DNA from: Amyloporia xantha | Taxonomy: Eukaryota; Basidiomycota; Agaricomycetes; Polyporales; Adustoporiaceae | DNA length: 64,000 nt | Assembly (NCBI GenBank): GCA_036971615.1 | Contig: JAYKKR010000002.1 | Span: 2,356,001 to 2,420,000 of the forward strand | Direction of reading: 5' to 3' | In this document: positions 31,660 to 43,647 of the stretch, in pieces | Layout of the letters: the number at the start of each line of letters is the position of its first letter | How positions within the stretch are numbered: the first letter of the stretch is position 1 | Made by a program: the position numbers and the translations under genes | Notes under the pieces: model-generated | Seen by the model: only the letters and a program-made list of their open reading frames with translations | What the model was told of the DNA's origin: nothing | Database searches by the model: none

Positions 31660-34600
31660 ATGGGAATAGCTATCCTGCAGGCATATCTAGACAAGATCCC
31701 AGAGCAAATAGAGCGATGGCGCAACACCAAAGGCACTGCGAGGGCACCCATTGTCGATGAGGCTGTCAATATCCTCATGGAACAATTCGCAGAGCTGACA
31801 GATAAAAATGGCCTGAAAAAGGTCAAACCAACAGTTCATGGCATTGTCATCTTCGTCATTCACACATTTCTATAGTCCCTGGGGACCTATTTCAGCAACC
31901 ACTACCGAATCGTAGAACCCCAGGTGCCCATCCCTGGAACGAAAAAACGGTCAGCGAGGATATGTATCAAGAGGAGCACAAAACAGAGCTGCTAAGGGTG
32001 GCCAACGAAAGGACGGGAGGACGAGGTCTGGCCCACCAGGAGATAGGCGCATACACCAAGGTAGTGAGCGAGTATTGGGGCAAACTGGATGAGGACGCAA
32101 AGGCGGACTACCAGATGAAGGCGGATGCGTTCAACAATGACGCCAAAGAGGTCAAGGCTGGATCTTCGGCGTGAGTGGGAGCGCGACCTTTGTGCTAAGT
32201 TAACGGCAGCTGATGGCGACGCAGGAAAGCGGACAAGGAGCTCATTCCGTTTCTGAGGAAATACGCTCGAGAGGCATACCGACGCCATGGTGTCAGGATC
32301 TTTACGTTGAGTAGCTACAAATCTCCTGATGGGAGAGTCGTCATTCAGGAGTGAGCAGGCAATTTGTATCGCCTCTCACCGCTCTGACCGCTTTTCACAG
32401 ACACGACTTCAACGATGAGATGGAGAATGGAAAAGCCTTTTCCAAGGTGGACGATTGGCACGCAGATACGATGGTCAAATGGGCCAAGTACAGCACAGAG
32501 GCATTTGATAGCAATCGCGAGGCGAGCGTTGACAACGGAGAGGGAACGTCTCGCGGCACACGGCGAGAGCTGCTGGTCGACGATGGCGGTCTCCCGTTGA
32601 TACCGCCAATGGATGGCGAGGATGCGCCATCCCTGCCTGTGATGAAATCCATGATCAGAGACTTTCTGTCTACTCACTACCGTAAGTCTTGATCCACACG
32701 GCGCTCACAAAGACGCTGATGGCGCCATAGAACGGGCTGCAGGAAGCGCCAAAGAGAAGTGCCCTTGGCGCGTGCTCAAAGTGCGTGGGGCTGAATTTAT
32801 AGAAGCAGGAATGGTGCCAGACGGCTTCCAATTCGACGATCCGTCGCATATGGTCAGGAAGGACATCATCGCGGTCCTGCATCATTGGAGAGCGGCGCAA
32901 GAGGCAAACAAGGGGCAGTGCGCGTTCCGCTTCAAGGCATACCTGAAGAGCAGGGGGACGAGGATTCGGAGCTAATCCCTGCTGTGTATGAGGCGGCGAG
33001 AGCACCCAAAGGCGCTAAAGGCAAGGCGGGCCCCAAAAAGAAGAAAAAGAAGGCGGTGAAAAGCGGCAAGGGCAAAGGCGTGCAACGTCTCAGCACCGAT
33101 GACGATAGCGCCGTGGACGACGACACCGAGCACGAGACTTTCAATCTGGACATCGACGTCGGGTCAACTTCCGACGAAGATGATGACAGCGAAGATGCAA
33201 AAGGCGCCGCACCCAATTGGGCGCTGCTCTCACGTAGACGGCGTCAGCAATGGCTGGAGGCGGCATCGCCATCGCCAGAATTTCGCGTGATCGTGGACGC
33301 GCTGCCTCGCATGATGGTAGTGACTTCATTTTTCTCCGTAAACTAAGGCTTACCTTGTGAGTGATAGAGTGGGCTGAAGACGACAAAGCGGGCGCCGGAA
33401 GGCGCCGACTGGGCGACCTGGCACAACCCGCATCGACACTTGTCCTATATGGTTCATCGCCACGCCCATGGGCTCGATCCAGTGCTGAAGTGGCTCGACT
33501 CAAAGCCTTATTTGAACAAGTCCGGCAGGCTGACAGGGGACGTCGGCATGATTGAACAAGTGCTCCTCGTGATCGCCATGATAAGCCGCGATCTGACGGC
33601 GGCACAGTTCGCCTTCCAGGATCCCGACGCCCCGCCTTCGGACATTCCACGCCATGTCAGCGAGAGCGCCATACCCTTCGCCGTGATTGCCCAGAGGCTC
33701 GACCCGCATGTATCATCGTTGTGCGCGCTGGTGAAGCAGGCACAATCTGTGCAAGGCGACGCGCCATCCATGGAAGGTAGCTCTGTCACCCGCAGTAGCA
33801 CTGCGGCCGCGGCGCAGCCAACACCTTTGGAGGCCCCACCACCGGCGTTGAAATATGGTCCACCACCTCCCCACGTTCCCAGACAGGGGAAGCCATTACC
33901 TCGCCCTCCCATGATGCCCACTGGGAATCTCAACAAGGGTCCACCTCCCCCACTCCGCCCGAAGCCTCGCCATTTGCAAACCCTGCGGGCGGAACAGGAG
34001 CGTCGTACGCCTGACCCGCCAGCGGCATTGGCGAGGAAGCCGCGCCAATCCTCACATCCCCTAAGATAAGGCGATCGCGAGACGTGCATAATGGCCAAGT
34101 AGCTCAGCAATCCAGCTCGCCGTTGCCGGAACCTCTGCGAGGCACGCAAAAACATTCGCTTCCGTTTCCAGTCACAGGAAAACCGCCTCCAGCAAGGCCG
34201 CTAATGACCACGGGAAGATCGGTCTTTCCATCCATACCTAAGCGCGCCTTGGGTATGAGACCGCGTCCACAACTAGAAGAGAGACCGCCATCAATTGACG
34301 GCGCACCGCCTTCCTCGCCAATGGCGCCAGGGCGTGCACCGCCATCCTCCCCCATCGCGCTCAATGACGCAACTGTCCGCCGCGGGAGTATGGATTTCTC
34401 CTCTCCACCTATTGCGATGAATCAGCTCTCACCCGTTCGAGATATGAGGGGCCTACAGGTTCATTTCTCCGACCGTGAAAATCATGACAGTGAAGACGAG
34501 AGCGACGGCGAGGCCAATCGTGGTCCTTCTCCCTCACTTCCTGTGCCAAAGCGCAAGACACGCCAAACAGCTCGGCAGGCAAAGGAGATCAATATTCAGG

Positions 34601-34934
34601 CACTGCCAACGGCAGGCGGGTCCTCGATCACGGGTGCTCTCAACGACATGAAGGTCGCCACCCACACTCGTCAGAAGACAAAAGCTAAGGAGGAAAAGTT
34701 GAAAAGCGAAGTCACCGCGTCAGCGAAGAGGAGGAAGAGGAGGAGGAAGCAGAGAAACCACCCCAACCTCGTGAAAAGCGAAAAAGGCGGGTCGCTCAAA
34801 GCGGGCTCTGGCGGAGACTTATAGCGATGGCGAGGAAGAGCAGGGCGAGCCTGCCCCCGCCATTCGTAGGTCATCGCGCAAGACAGGTAGGGGAGCTCAG
34901 CCCCGACCCACTAAAGCGCGTGGTCGCCGTTAGA
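31660..34934 (+). pseudogene. Unknown KDZ passenger gene, multi-exon, with acidic and basic tracts
   Basis: Exons near 31660-31846, 31896-32170, 32225-32350, 32401-32690, 32731-33310 and 33370 onward, joined by good GT-AG introns. Early exons give a helical region starting at PWNEKTVSED; exon 5 includes FQFDDPSH and a KKKKKK tract; later exons are Pro-rich, then end in an acidic run and RRSSRKTGRG near 34934. I have no function for it; it resembles uncharacterised proteins common in agaric genomes. Frame breaks: a G tract at 32954-32958 (one base short), one near 33990-34070 and one near 34780. It may be a decaying gene or may contain sequence errors. Confidence 0.6.
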
Positions 34935-35156
34935 ATACTATTTCTCATGTACACTACCTCACATTTAAATTCAATGGCGATGATTGAACTCAGCGCTGCG
35001 AAGGATGGCGATGGCGTGCCGCTCCCTGTGCAAGCCCCCGTGGCGCACTGTGATGCCGAGGGTGTTGCCGTCATCGCAGTCTCAATCTTACTGGTCGCTG
35101 GAGAGTGTACACAATGCATTCGTTTGAAAGTACAGCGAAGTTACAAAAACAATTAT

Positions 35157-37926
35157 CTAAGGCGAAGCGGGAGGCATCTCGGCGTCATCGACAGCGACGG
35201 GTGATGTTGCGGCATCAGGCTCTCGCTCCTCCGCGGCCATGCTCGCCATCTCGTCGTCGTCGATCTCCAAGGAGAAACGCCTGATTGAAGGTGTGGAGCC
35301 ACCGGCGGGCGTCGACAGAGCTTCATTCGTGAAGTCCGATTGATCTCCTACAGAGCCACGCTCTGAGGTAGACCACGAAATGGGAGTGGCTCCCTCATGA
35401 GCGCTGTCCATGATCGCCCTCGCCTTGCGCCGTCGTTGCGCGTCCTGTTCCGCCTTCTGCACGAGCTCCACCGACAGATGCGCCTTGTCCAATAGCGTCT
35501 CGGCCTCCCGCGTCGTTGTGGCGAGCGACGTCACGGCGCACTGACTCAAACTGCGCGATGAGCCCCTGTAATCTCGCCTCACCTGCCTCAATGCCCGCCA
35601 TCGCCTGCCGCGTCCTCTCGCTCTCATCGCGCACGTTGTCCATCAACGTGTCCACGCGCACCTCCATGTTCGCGACTTGCGCACCAAGGCGATCCATCGC
35701 CATGTTCTCCTTGGCTGCACGCAGATCGTCCTGCAGAACCGTGACCATCTCCTCGAGCGCGGCGATGCGAGCGACCGAGTCCTCAGAGCGCACATCTTGC
35801 AGAGTCTGCTCCGCGCCTTCAACTCTTGCCAGTAGGCCGCCAATCTGCCCTCGGCGTTATCAATGCGCTCGGTCATGTTGACCTGCTGCCTGTTGATGGC
35901 GAGCAGTGACTGCTGGAAGTTGTCGACCATGCTACCGAAGCGGTCTTGCCACGCCGTCATTATGTTGATGTTCTTCTCGAGTCGGTGGCCTTGCTCAGTG
36001 AGGTACGCCGTAAATGGCTGGAAATGAGACAACTCCTGGTCCTGCGCGTAGCGCCCTTCATCCATGGCGGTGGGGTCCTTGGAGAATCCTACGTAGTGGT
36101 GGTACTCGCCATGGTGGTCTGGCAGCCACACATTGACTTGGTCAGTTGATCGCGCCGTCCAGAAAGAGTGAAGCCGACTTACATTTTACCTCGCCAGGCC
36201 TGAGCCCAAGCCGCGCCGAGCGATCGCTCGAGCCGCTGGCCTCTGCCTCCTGGAGAGGACGGTCCGCGCGCTCCTTGCCCTTCCCTTTAGCCACCGCTGG
36301 AGGTGGCTTCCCAACCCACGCCTTCATCGAGCTGAGCGACGTCTTCGGGAGCGGCGCTATTGGGCGGGACGCAGCCGCATCGCTAGTCGCTGACGCCACC
36401 CGCAGCTGGCTGTCCACCTCCGCGTCGTCCTTCGCATCGACATCCGCGCTACCCGCCTTGCCATCGTCCTTTTCCCCTTCTTCTTCATCCACATCCATCT
36501 CATCGCTCGCCTTCGATTCCGAACCCTTCGCCGCCGCCTTGCCCCGCTTGCCTCTATCCTCCACAAACTCCTTCCTCTCCTCATCCCAGCGCGGTGGAGG
36601 AGGCTTGATGCCATCGGCGAGGCTGTTCTTGATGACGTCCTGATACTTGCTTGCCAGGACTGCACCGTAGGGGCCCCTGATCGGATTGCCGCTCAGGTTG
36701 TGTGGCACGATCGAGCAGCCTATCTTGCGCTTCAGGCAGCGCATGCAACGCCGACCGTCCACGACAGCAAGCCTGCATTCAGCTTTGGCCTTGGCGCAAT
36801 TTCCGCAAGGCATCGCCTGAAGGCATGTCAGTCAGCATCGCTTGCCGCGCATCTGGTAAACGTACTCACCGAGACAAATGTCTCCGTCTCCTCCATCTCC
36901 TCACTCTCGCCTTGAGCATCCTCGTCCATGTCGTCATCTTCGGGCGCCGGCGAGGCCTTCGCCTTCCCTTTCCCTTCCCCGTCGACGATCCCGCCTTCGC
37001 CTTCGACCGCGTCTGCCTGGCGTCATCATCCTTGCCCGCAGGAGACTTGCGCGATGAAGCCTTCTCATTCGTCTTCGACGTCGATGGCCCCGCCTTCGTC
37101 TTCATCCGCGGCTCAGACTTGCCGGCCGTCGTTTCCTCTCCTGCCGCTTTCGCAGTGGTGGTCTTGACTCCGCCCTTGGATGCCGCCTTAGTTCCCGGCC
37201 GTCGTTGCAGCCCCTCCGCGCCGTGGCTTCTTCGTTACTGGTGCAGCGATGATGACGCCCTCATCGCCGTCCGTCGCTGGCGTCGTTCCCTTTGACCTTC
37301 TAGAGGCCGCCCCTGCGTCGTCATCCGCCCCCTTCTTCGCCACTTTCCCTCGACTCCCGCCTGCCTCTGCCTCCTCCGTCACCCCACTTGGCCCCGCAAC
37401 TCCATCCCCACCCAGCGCAACCTCGCTCGTACGCTTGCGCAACAGCGCTGCTGAGCCGTTAGTGATGACGTGGCGTATGGTTTCGCAGTGCACTCACCTT
37501 TCCACCAAAGGTTGCCCCCGAGGTCTTCGGCAATGTAATCGCCATTCCACACGTATTTGGAGAGGCCATGGCTTTGAATGGCGGGGTCGTCAACCTTGAT
37601 GGCAGTCAAGTCCACTCCGCGCTTCTTGTGCGACGCCACCGTGTATTGCGCCATGGCGCTGACCAACAGCGGCGGCACTTGTAATCCCTCGCGGTGTTTT
37701 CCCAGCGCCTTGATCTTCGCGAAGATCGATTGCTAGAGGCGCCATTATACAGACTCAGCGCCACAGTGCTCACCCTGATTGTGTTACAATCACTTACCAC
37801 TTCCTCCCAGAAGTTGCTCTCAAACACCTTGTACTTCGCGTCGCGCTTCCCGGGCAGAAACTTCAGCGCCTCTTCCAGGCGCACTGCGGCGATGATGATG
37901 TCGCTGTTGATGCTGGAGGCGGACAT
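35157..37926 (-). pseudogene. Unknown KDZ passenger gene with Zn2Cys6-like cysteine cluster
   Basis: Minus strand, several exons. It starts MSASSINSDIII at 37926, then a conserved-looking block (VASHKKRGVDLTAIKV, about 37640-37590) and long Lys/Ala/Glu-rich disordered segments (37490-36870). A cysteine cluster CGNCAKAKAEC-x9-CMRCLKRKIGC (36807-36717) fits the C-x2-C-x6-C-x9-C-x2-C-x6-C spacing of fungal Zn2Cys6 DNA-binding domains. The C-terminal part (36131-35157) is a predicted coiled coil with Asp/Glu-rich end. Exon joins are approximate, and at least one frame break lies near 37190. A DNA-binding role is inference from the cysteine spacing only. Confidence 0.6.
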
Positions 37927-38173
37927 GGTGGTAGAAGCAAAGCGAGATGGGATTTGACAGCTGTGGTGATGGCGGTGGTGGTGGTGGTGGTGGTGGTAGA
38001 AGAAGAGACGAAGTCAGACCCACGCGGTGCATCGCGTTGGTTGATGGCGGGCGCCTGGCGGAAAGATCCGCGCCCGTTCGATCGGCACCGCACGTGTTGC
38101 GCTCATGGGTATATTAGATGCCTCTAGACGAACTTGGCACGTTTCCGCATTCCTTCCGCCTTGCTTTCAACCA
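37927..38173. promoter_or_regulatory. Divergent intergenic region with a GGT microsatellite
   Basis: 247 bp between two divergent passenger genes. It includes a GGT/ACC run at about 37974-37998. Confidence 0.4.
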
Positions 38174-39886
38174 TGTCGGAACACGCAGACGAGCTAGGTG
38201 AGCACATCATGTAGATATCCTCACGCCAACCTGCGCTCACTCCCCTCAGCCCGCCAAATACTAGACTTCGACTCCTCGCCCATCAGAGGTGATGCCCCTC
38301 GCCCTACCCTGGACTTCGAGTCCTCGCCCATCAGAGGGGATGTCCCTCGCCCAACTCTGGACTTCGACTCCTCGCCCATCAGAGGGGATGTTTCTCGCCC
38401 AATTCTGGATGTGGTGTCTTCGCCTTCGCCTTCGCCTTCACGCACTCTGCCACCAGCGCGTACGCTTGGCGATTTGTCCGCATCGCCATCGCCATCCCCG
38501 CCGCCGCTCAACTTTCGCTTTGCTATGTCGCCAACGCCTGACCTTGCCAACGTTCAGGGGGATCTGCACAACGTAGCACTCCTCTCGATATGCCGCCACC
38601 GCCGTCCGCGCCTACTTCAAAAAGACGTGTGGACCTCGTCTTCCCCCAATTAACGTCCCCTCAACTACGTAGGCCCACAATGCAGTCGGCATCTTCCCAA
38701 GATATAGATCTCTTCCGTCCATCGCTCAACATTTCGCCCTCACCGCCGAATACCTCGCTATCAAGACAACCGTTGGATTTCACCTCGCAATCGCGAATGC
38801 AGACCTCACCTTTTAGATCCGCCCTGGACCTTTCGCCATCGCAGGTAAACACCCCGTTGCACCGTCCACAGCTTGACCTGGAGGCATCTCCAGAGCGAGT
38901 GCACAGCGCCCAGCCTACCTTCGAGTCGCCTGTCCCTCATCGTGCACACCTCGACTTGTCGCCATCGCTGTCTCCAGTCCTCCAGCTCCCGCGATCAGCT
39001 GGATCTCCCGGCCACTCCATCCCCAGGTATGTCCACACTCATGTTTTTAAACCTATTTCCTACTGACACTCCATTCCTCTACTATTGAAGATAGAGGCGC
39101 GCCTATGGATGGCGTCGTGGATGGCGGCGTGGACGGCGGCGTGGACGGCGGGATGGACGGCGCACTTGATCACGACCTTGCGCATAGCCAAGATGGCGAT
39201 GTTGACATGGCGGATGAGCGCCTCATCCAACTCAATCGCCAGGTATTTTGCCTCGCTTTCTCTTGCCTTTGTGTTTGAATACTCATAGACAGTACCTTGA
39301 CATTATAAATGAGGTGTTGGACGAGCACAACATACCCTGCGGTCCTCTGGTAAGTGAAAGCCCTCCATCGCCTTCATCGTCATGCTGATACCACTCCAGG
39401 ACTTGGAGGCACACCGTCAGCGGCTCAGAGACCGTGGCCAGGATCTCCCTCGTACCTTCGCCCTCGCTCCCATTCTGGATCACGACGAGGACATCATTGA
39501 CTCAAGTAAGTACAGCGAAATTCACCCTTTCACCATACTTAAATATGCAAAGAATTGGAGAATCCATACTTTGATGATGGCAGAGGCCACTCCCCCAATA
39601 GCGCCATGAACGCCATCGAGATTAAATTCGGTATGACACTGCGCTCGCAATTTGCCATTCGCTAAAGAAAACAATAGAAGGTTTTCCTCGCGGAAGCGAA
39701 GAAAACTTGATGTTCCTTCAAGCGCAATCCCTGAGCGAGAGGTTACGACGTATAGAAGAGGACATCGACGTCGCCAACGCAATCTTGAAGCTGCACCAGC
39801 CCATCAAATCCTTGCTCACAGCCAAGCCACCGCAGGACGGGACCACTGGGGTTGAAGCCATGATGTGGAATGGCGAGATATAATTC
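38174..39886 (+). CDS. Unknown KDZ passenger gene with 16-residue repeats
   Basis: Starts MSEHADEL; a 5' intron (about 38199-38249) leads into three tandem 48-bp units encoding LDFxSSPIRGDxxRPx (about 38265-38410). A Ser/Pro-rich region of similar short motifs (DLSPS, LDFTS) follows, then a GGVDGGVDGG-type stretch near 39115, and a C-terminal helical part (QSLSERLRRIEEDIDVANAI) ending at TAA near 39884. Introns near 39029-39091, 39242-39290, 39351-39402 and 39647-39689 have GT-AG ends. No domain is recognised. The orientation is towards the right transposon end. Confidence 0.6.
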
Positions 39887-40087
39887 GTTATACAGTATAT
39901 ACTCCGATGTCGTTGGCATCAAGGACAAAATGTAGTCACAGAATATTGAGTTGCTTTACCAATATACGCGAACACATGACCTGGCGGAGCCGATACCGCG
40001 CCATGAAAATACCATCCCAGTGGGCATACCAGGCCCATAAGCGCGGCGCGCCATGATGCGCGATATGAATACCACTGCATCCACCAT
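39887..40087. other. Short spacer before the right array
   Basis: 201 bp with no recognisable feature. Confidence 0.4.
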
Positions 40088-40615
40088 CGGCCGACGCTAC
40101 TTGAAGGCGATAATATACCACGGAAATATGGCGCACTCGGCCGCGCCGTGTCTAAAGGCTATATTATAGCCCTCGGCCGACGCTACTGGAAGGCGATAAT
40201 ATACCACGGAAATATGGCGCACTCGGCCGCGCCGTGTCTAAAGGCTATATTATAGCCCTCGGCCGACGCTACTGGAAGGCGATAATATACCACGGAAATA
40301 TGGCGCACTCGGCCGCGCCATGTCTACAGGCTATATTATACCCTCTCGGCCGACACTACTTGAAGGCGATAATATACCACGGAAATATGGCGCACTCGGC
40401 CGCGCCGTGTCTAAAGGCTATATTATACCCTCTCGGCCGACACTACTTGCAGGCGAGAATATACCACAGAAATATGGCGCACTCGGCCGCGCCGTATCTA
40501 CAGGCTATATTATACCCTCTCGGCCGACGCTACTTGAAGGCGAGAATATACTACGGAAATATGGCGCACTCGGCCGCGCCGTATCTACAGGCTATATTAT
40601 ACCCTCTCGGCCGAC
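40088..40615. repeat. Right subterminal array of KDZ-A, inverted orientation
   Basis: CGGCCGAC occurs at 40088, 40174, 40260, 40347, 40434, 40521 and 40608 (spacings 86-87 bp). It is the reverse complement of the left array unit, so the arrays point inward symmetrically. The apparent ORFs through both arrays are repeat artefacts. Confidence 0.88.
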
Positions 40616-40730
40616 CCTGCACTGCAGGCTATAGCGATGGCGTCGGCCGACGTCCGCTCTCCTTACTAAGTAATAAAAATTTCACCCATATCTCTCCCTA
40701 TAGAGTAGGCTATAGTGACTGTATGGTGTG
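40616..40730. repeat. Right terminal inverted repeat of KDZ-A, unique part
   Basis: The inverted copy of 16941-17055. The outermost bases (CACACCATACAG read inward) differ from the left end (GAGCCCATTCAG), while everything inside TATAGCCTACTC matches. Confidence 0.9.
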
Positions 40731-40737
40731 CGTAATA
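40731..40737. repeat. 7-bp target-site duplication of the KDZ element, right
   Basis: CGTAATA, identical to 16934-16940. gypsy-2 RT resumes immediately after it. Confidence 0.85.
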
Positions 40738-42412
40738 CCTCACGGGTGACTTTCTCATGCTCCAGCTTGTCTGTAGAGAAGATGAGAATGTCATCGAGAT
40801 AGACCGTGAGTTTTCCTTCCGCAATGAGATCTCCGAAGATGTCATTCATCATTGCTTGGAAAGTCGCAGGAGAATTGGTGAGACCGAAGAACATAACCGA
40901 TGGTTCGTACAACCCTCGATTAGTTACAAACGCAGCCTTCCATTCGTCTCCGAGTTTGATCCGTACGTTATTATACCCCCATCGGATGTCGAACTTGGTA
41001 AAGATCGAGGCGCCTTTGAGTTTGTCGACAAGTTCCGAGATCAAGGGCAATGGGTAGCGATTTTTGACCGTGATCTCGTTAAGCCGTCGGTAGTCCTGTA
41101 CGGGTCGAAGCGATCCATCCTTCTTTTTGATGAAGAAGAAGGGAGAGGATATGGGCGACTTTGATTCCCGTATATAACCTTTGGCCAACTGTTCTTTAAG
41201 GAACTTGTCTAACTCGCCTTGTTCGTTGTGCGACAGCGGGTATACCCTCGAATGGAACGTTTTTGCGTCAGGAATCAGCTCTATAGCGTGATCATAGGGC
41301 TTATGCTCCGGAAGTCATTCCGAGGCTTCTTTGGAGAAGACCTTCAAGAACTCGTGAAATTCTTCCGGTACCATTTCCTCAACGCTTTTGACCTCTCGCT
41401 TCTTGTACTCCTCTTCAGCCAGGACCTGTGAATAAGTATGTCCTGCTGCAACATACAGTTGTGGAGCGCCAGGGAGGCTGACACCGCGCTCCCAGGCTTC
41501 AAGAAGGTCGTCTTCGTCCCATTCGACTTTTGGATCCAACTCCGTTTCCTCCTCAGGTGATACCTTACTACGTACCTTACCTTTGGTTGACCATTTGGCT
41601 TTCCGCAAACGTTTCTGCGCCGTGGGCCTGTCCCCCGTATCACGCGTAGACGCTGCATGTTCCGTCTGGCCAACCTGTCGGGCTTGACACGCTTCAGGAC
41701 ACCTATCTAATTTGAACGAGCCACTCTCCCAATTGATATTAGGATTATGCTCGCGAAGCCAATCAAGCCCGATTATGACGTCTTCATGCCCGATGTCTGT
41801 TACCGTAAATACCATCTTCTCAATATGGTCTCCTATCTGCATCTGTAGCACGGCTACGTCCGTGATGCTTCCGTTCTTGTTGAGCGATCCATCGATATTA
41901 TATAGTGGAATGGGGCGCCCCAACTTCCGTGTTCGTACGTGGTTCTCTTTTACGAATCGCTCGTGAATAAACCTTGTGGTGGCACCGCTGTCCACCATGG
42001 CGATTATATCTTTCTGCCGTTTTTCGCCGATTATCCGTACTGGAATATGAAAATGTTGCGAACCATGATCTATTTCATATACATTTGCAGATTGTAGTAC
42101 AGAAAATCGATTCGAGGAGGGCCCATCGCGCACGGCAGCGAGCGTGGACCGAATCAAAAATGCTCCTCCTTCATCGCGCGATACTGACCCAGTTCCTCCC
42201 GCATGGACTTCACCTCGTTGGCCAATGCAGACACAGACGCTAACATAGCCGAGAGATCTCCCGGCGTCTGCTGCACAACTTGTGCCTGTTCGGGCTGAGC
42301 GCTTGGCGTTGCTGCGCTCGCAGCAACCGTAGCTCGCACACCCTGGCGCGGAGTGTAAGGTTTGTCCTTGCAGGACGGACAGTCCTTCCGACGATACCCC
42401 GGCTTCCCGCAA
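40738..42412 (-). pseudogene. pol: gypsy-2 pol, 5' part: protease and RT up to YLDD
   Basis: Minus strand. The protease (MVDSGATT, about 42000) and linker are open to 41315, where TGA (41315-41317) replaces the CGA Arg codon present in gypsy-1 (EASERLPEH). RT then continues in the same frame through YLDD (about 40800) to the KDZ insertion point after EVLR. The remaining pol is at 15680-16940. The frame is open upstream of the gag stop, as expected for -1 frameshifting. Confidence 0.9.
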
Positions 42413-43647
42413 CCGTAACAGGAGCCGTTAAACCTTCCGTCACCAACAGCCGCGATAGTGGAAGAAGCGGCGGTCTGTTGGCGACCCTGTGACGTTCGAG
42501 CCCCACCACGAGCAAACATATTGAGATCCGGACGGCGCGCGCGGCTTATGTCCAGGATCTGTTCGACGGCGAGGACTCGCTTCTCGGCGCTGACCCAGTC
42601 GTCGAAGGGCTCGAGCTCGATTTTGCGGTAGATGCGCGAGGGGATACCGCTGAGGTACTTGTCACGGAGTTCTAGCTTTCCGTAGCCAGAACGGTCCGCC
42701 GGACCCTTGAATTGAGCGGAAAATTGAGCGGCAGTCCTTGAGTCGCGCAAATTGCGAGCGCAGACTTTGGTCAGCTCGACTTGTGCAGCGGCCGCATCGT
42801 CGAGATTACCGAAGCGAGCGGTGAAGGCGTCGGTGAAGGCTTTACGAGTGGCGAAGGGAGTTCGACCGGCCACGTAGTCGGCCAGGAAGGGAGTGCCCCA
42901 TTCGCGGGCTTTTCCGTCGAGCAGGCTGATCGCGACCTGGACCTGTAGCTTGACGGAAGCTAGGTCCGTATTGTAGTCGAGATACTCCGAGAGTTGGGCG
43001 AGGTACCGTTTACATTCCACAACGCTCTCGCCATCGTAGCGTTGGGGAAGGAGAAGCTTCGCAATGCCTTTGTCTACAGCCATTACCGTCGCGGGGGAGG
43101 TCGTAGTTTGCTGTGAGGGCGGAGGCGGTGGTTGTTGCTGCGAAGCGGTCGTGTGACGCGGGGTAGGACGAGTGGTCTGACGGCCACGCGGCGCCGACGA
43201 CGAGGCGGAGGGGACGGGCTGAGATACGACAGGGACTGTCGGCTGCGTAGGCTCGGACTGCGCGACTCCTCTTTGGGTTCCCGCAGGTGGATTTGCTCGC
43301 GAGACAGGGGGAGTAGGGAGATGGGAGACTCCTCCTTCTTGACTTTGGCTGCGGCTAACGCTGCCGCCAGGTCGAGGAATAGATGAGCCAGGGGTGGCAG
43401 GTCGAGAGGGAACGGGGGTGGTGTGACGCGAGAGTGAAGCGTGTTCGCTCCTTGGTCCTGCGGGATGTTGGACGCGCCGGATAGGAAATCGATTATTAGG
43501 GGATGGCTCGGTGACGGAGCGCGGGGTTCGATTGGGACACGGCTGCCGGGGGCAATCGAACCAGTTGTTATCCTCAAAGTAGCAGTCGGTTTGGTCCTGG
43601 GTGTCGAAGGCGTGAACAAGTCCGTGACAGTGGAGTTCTTCTGCCAC
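42154..43647 (-). CDS. gag: Gag of gypsy-2
   Basis: An intact 497-codon ORF, the same length as gypsy-1 gag and very similar throughout, with compensating small length differences in the N-terminal low-complexity region. The zinc knuckle again has Tyr in place of the His ligand (CYGCGKPGYRRKDC). It ends CAT TTT TGA with the T5 slip site. Confidence 0.9.
   Translation of the reverse strand: MAEELHCHGLVHAFDTQDQTDCYFEDNNWFDCPRQPCPNRTPRSVTEPSPNNRFPIRRVQHPAGPRSEHASLSRHTTPVPSRPATPGSSIPRPGGSVSRSQSQEGGVSHLPTPPVSRANPPAGTQRGVAQSEPTQPTVPVVSQPVPSASSSAPRGRQTTRPTPRHTTASQQQPPPPPSQQTTTSPATVMAVDKGIAKLLLPQRYDGESVVECKRYLAQLSEYLDYNTDLASVKLQVQVAISLLDGKAREWGTPFLADYVAGRTPFATRKAFTDAFTARFGNLDDAAAAQVELTKVCARNLRDSRTAAQFSAQFKGPADRSGYGKLELRDKYLSGIPSRIYRKIELEPFDDWVSAEKRVLAVEQILDISRARRPDLNMFARGGARTSQGRQQTAASSTIAAVGDGRFNGSCYGCGKPGYRRKDCPSCKDKPYTPRQGVRATVAASAATPSAQPEQAQVVQQTPGDLSAMLASVSALANEVKSMREELGQYRAMKEEHF

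Larger units (their letters stand above)
16941..40730. mobile_element. KDZ-type giant DNA transposon (KDZ-A), 23.8 kb
   Basis: Both ends are exact: 7-bp CGTAATA duplications flank terminal inverted repeats that share TATAGCCTACTCTATAGGG and continue for well over 100 bp before merging into 86-87 bp tandem arrays in opposite orientation. Inside are two KDZ transposase copies (one truncated), a TET/JBP-like dioxygenase and other multi-exon genes on both strands. KDZ (Kyakuja-Dileera-Zisupton) transposons with TET/JBP neighbours are known from mushroom genomes. Without the internal 5.6-kb duplication the element would be about 18.2 kb. The outer ~23 bp of the two ends differ at about five positions. 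Confidence 0.9.

Noticed and set aside
22849..40730. A second KDZ element nested in the first at 22849
   Set aside because: There is no terminal repeat or target duplication at 22849, and copy 1 does not resume after copy 2; tandem duplication explains the structure better.
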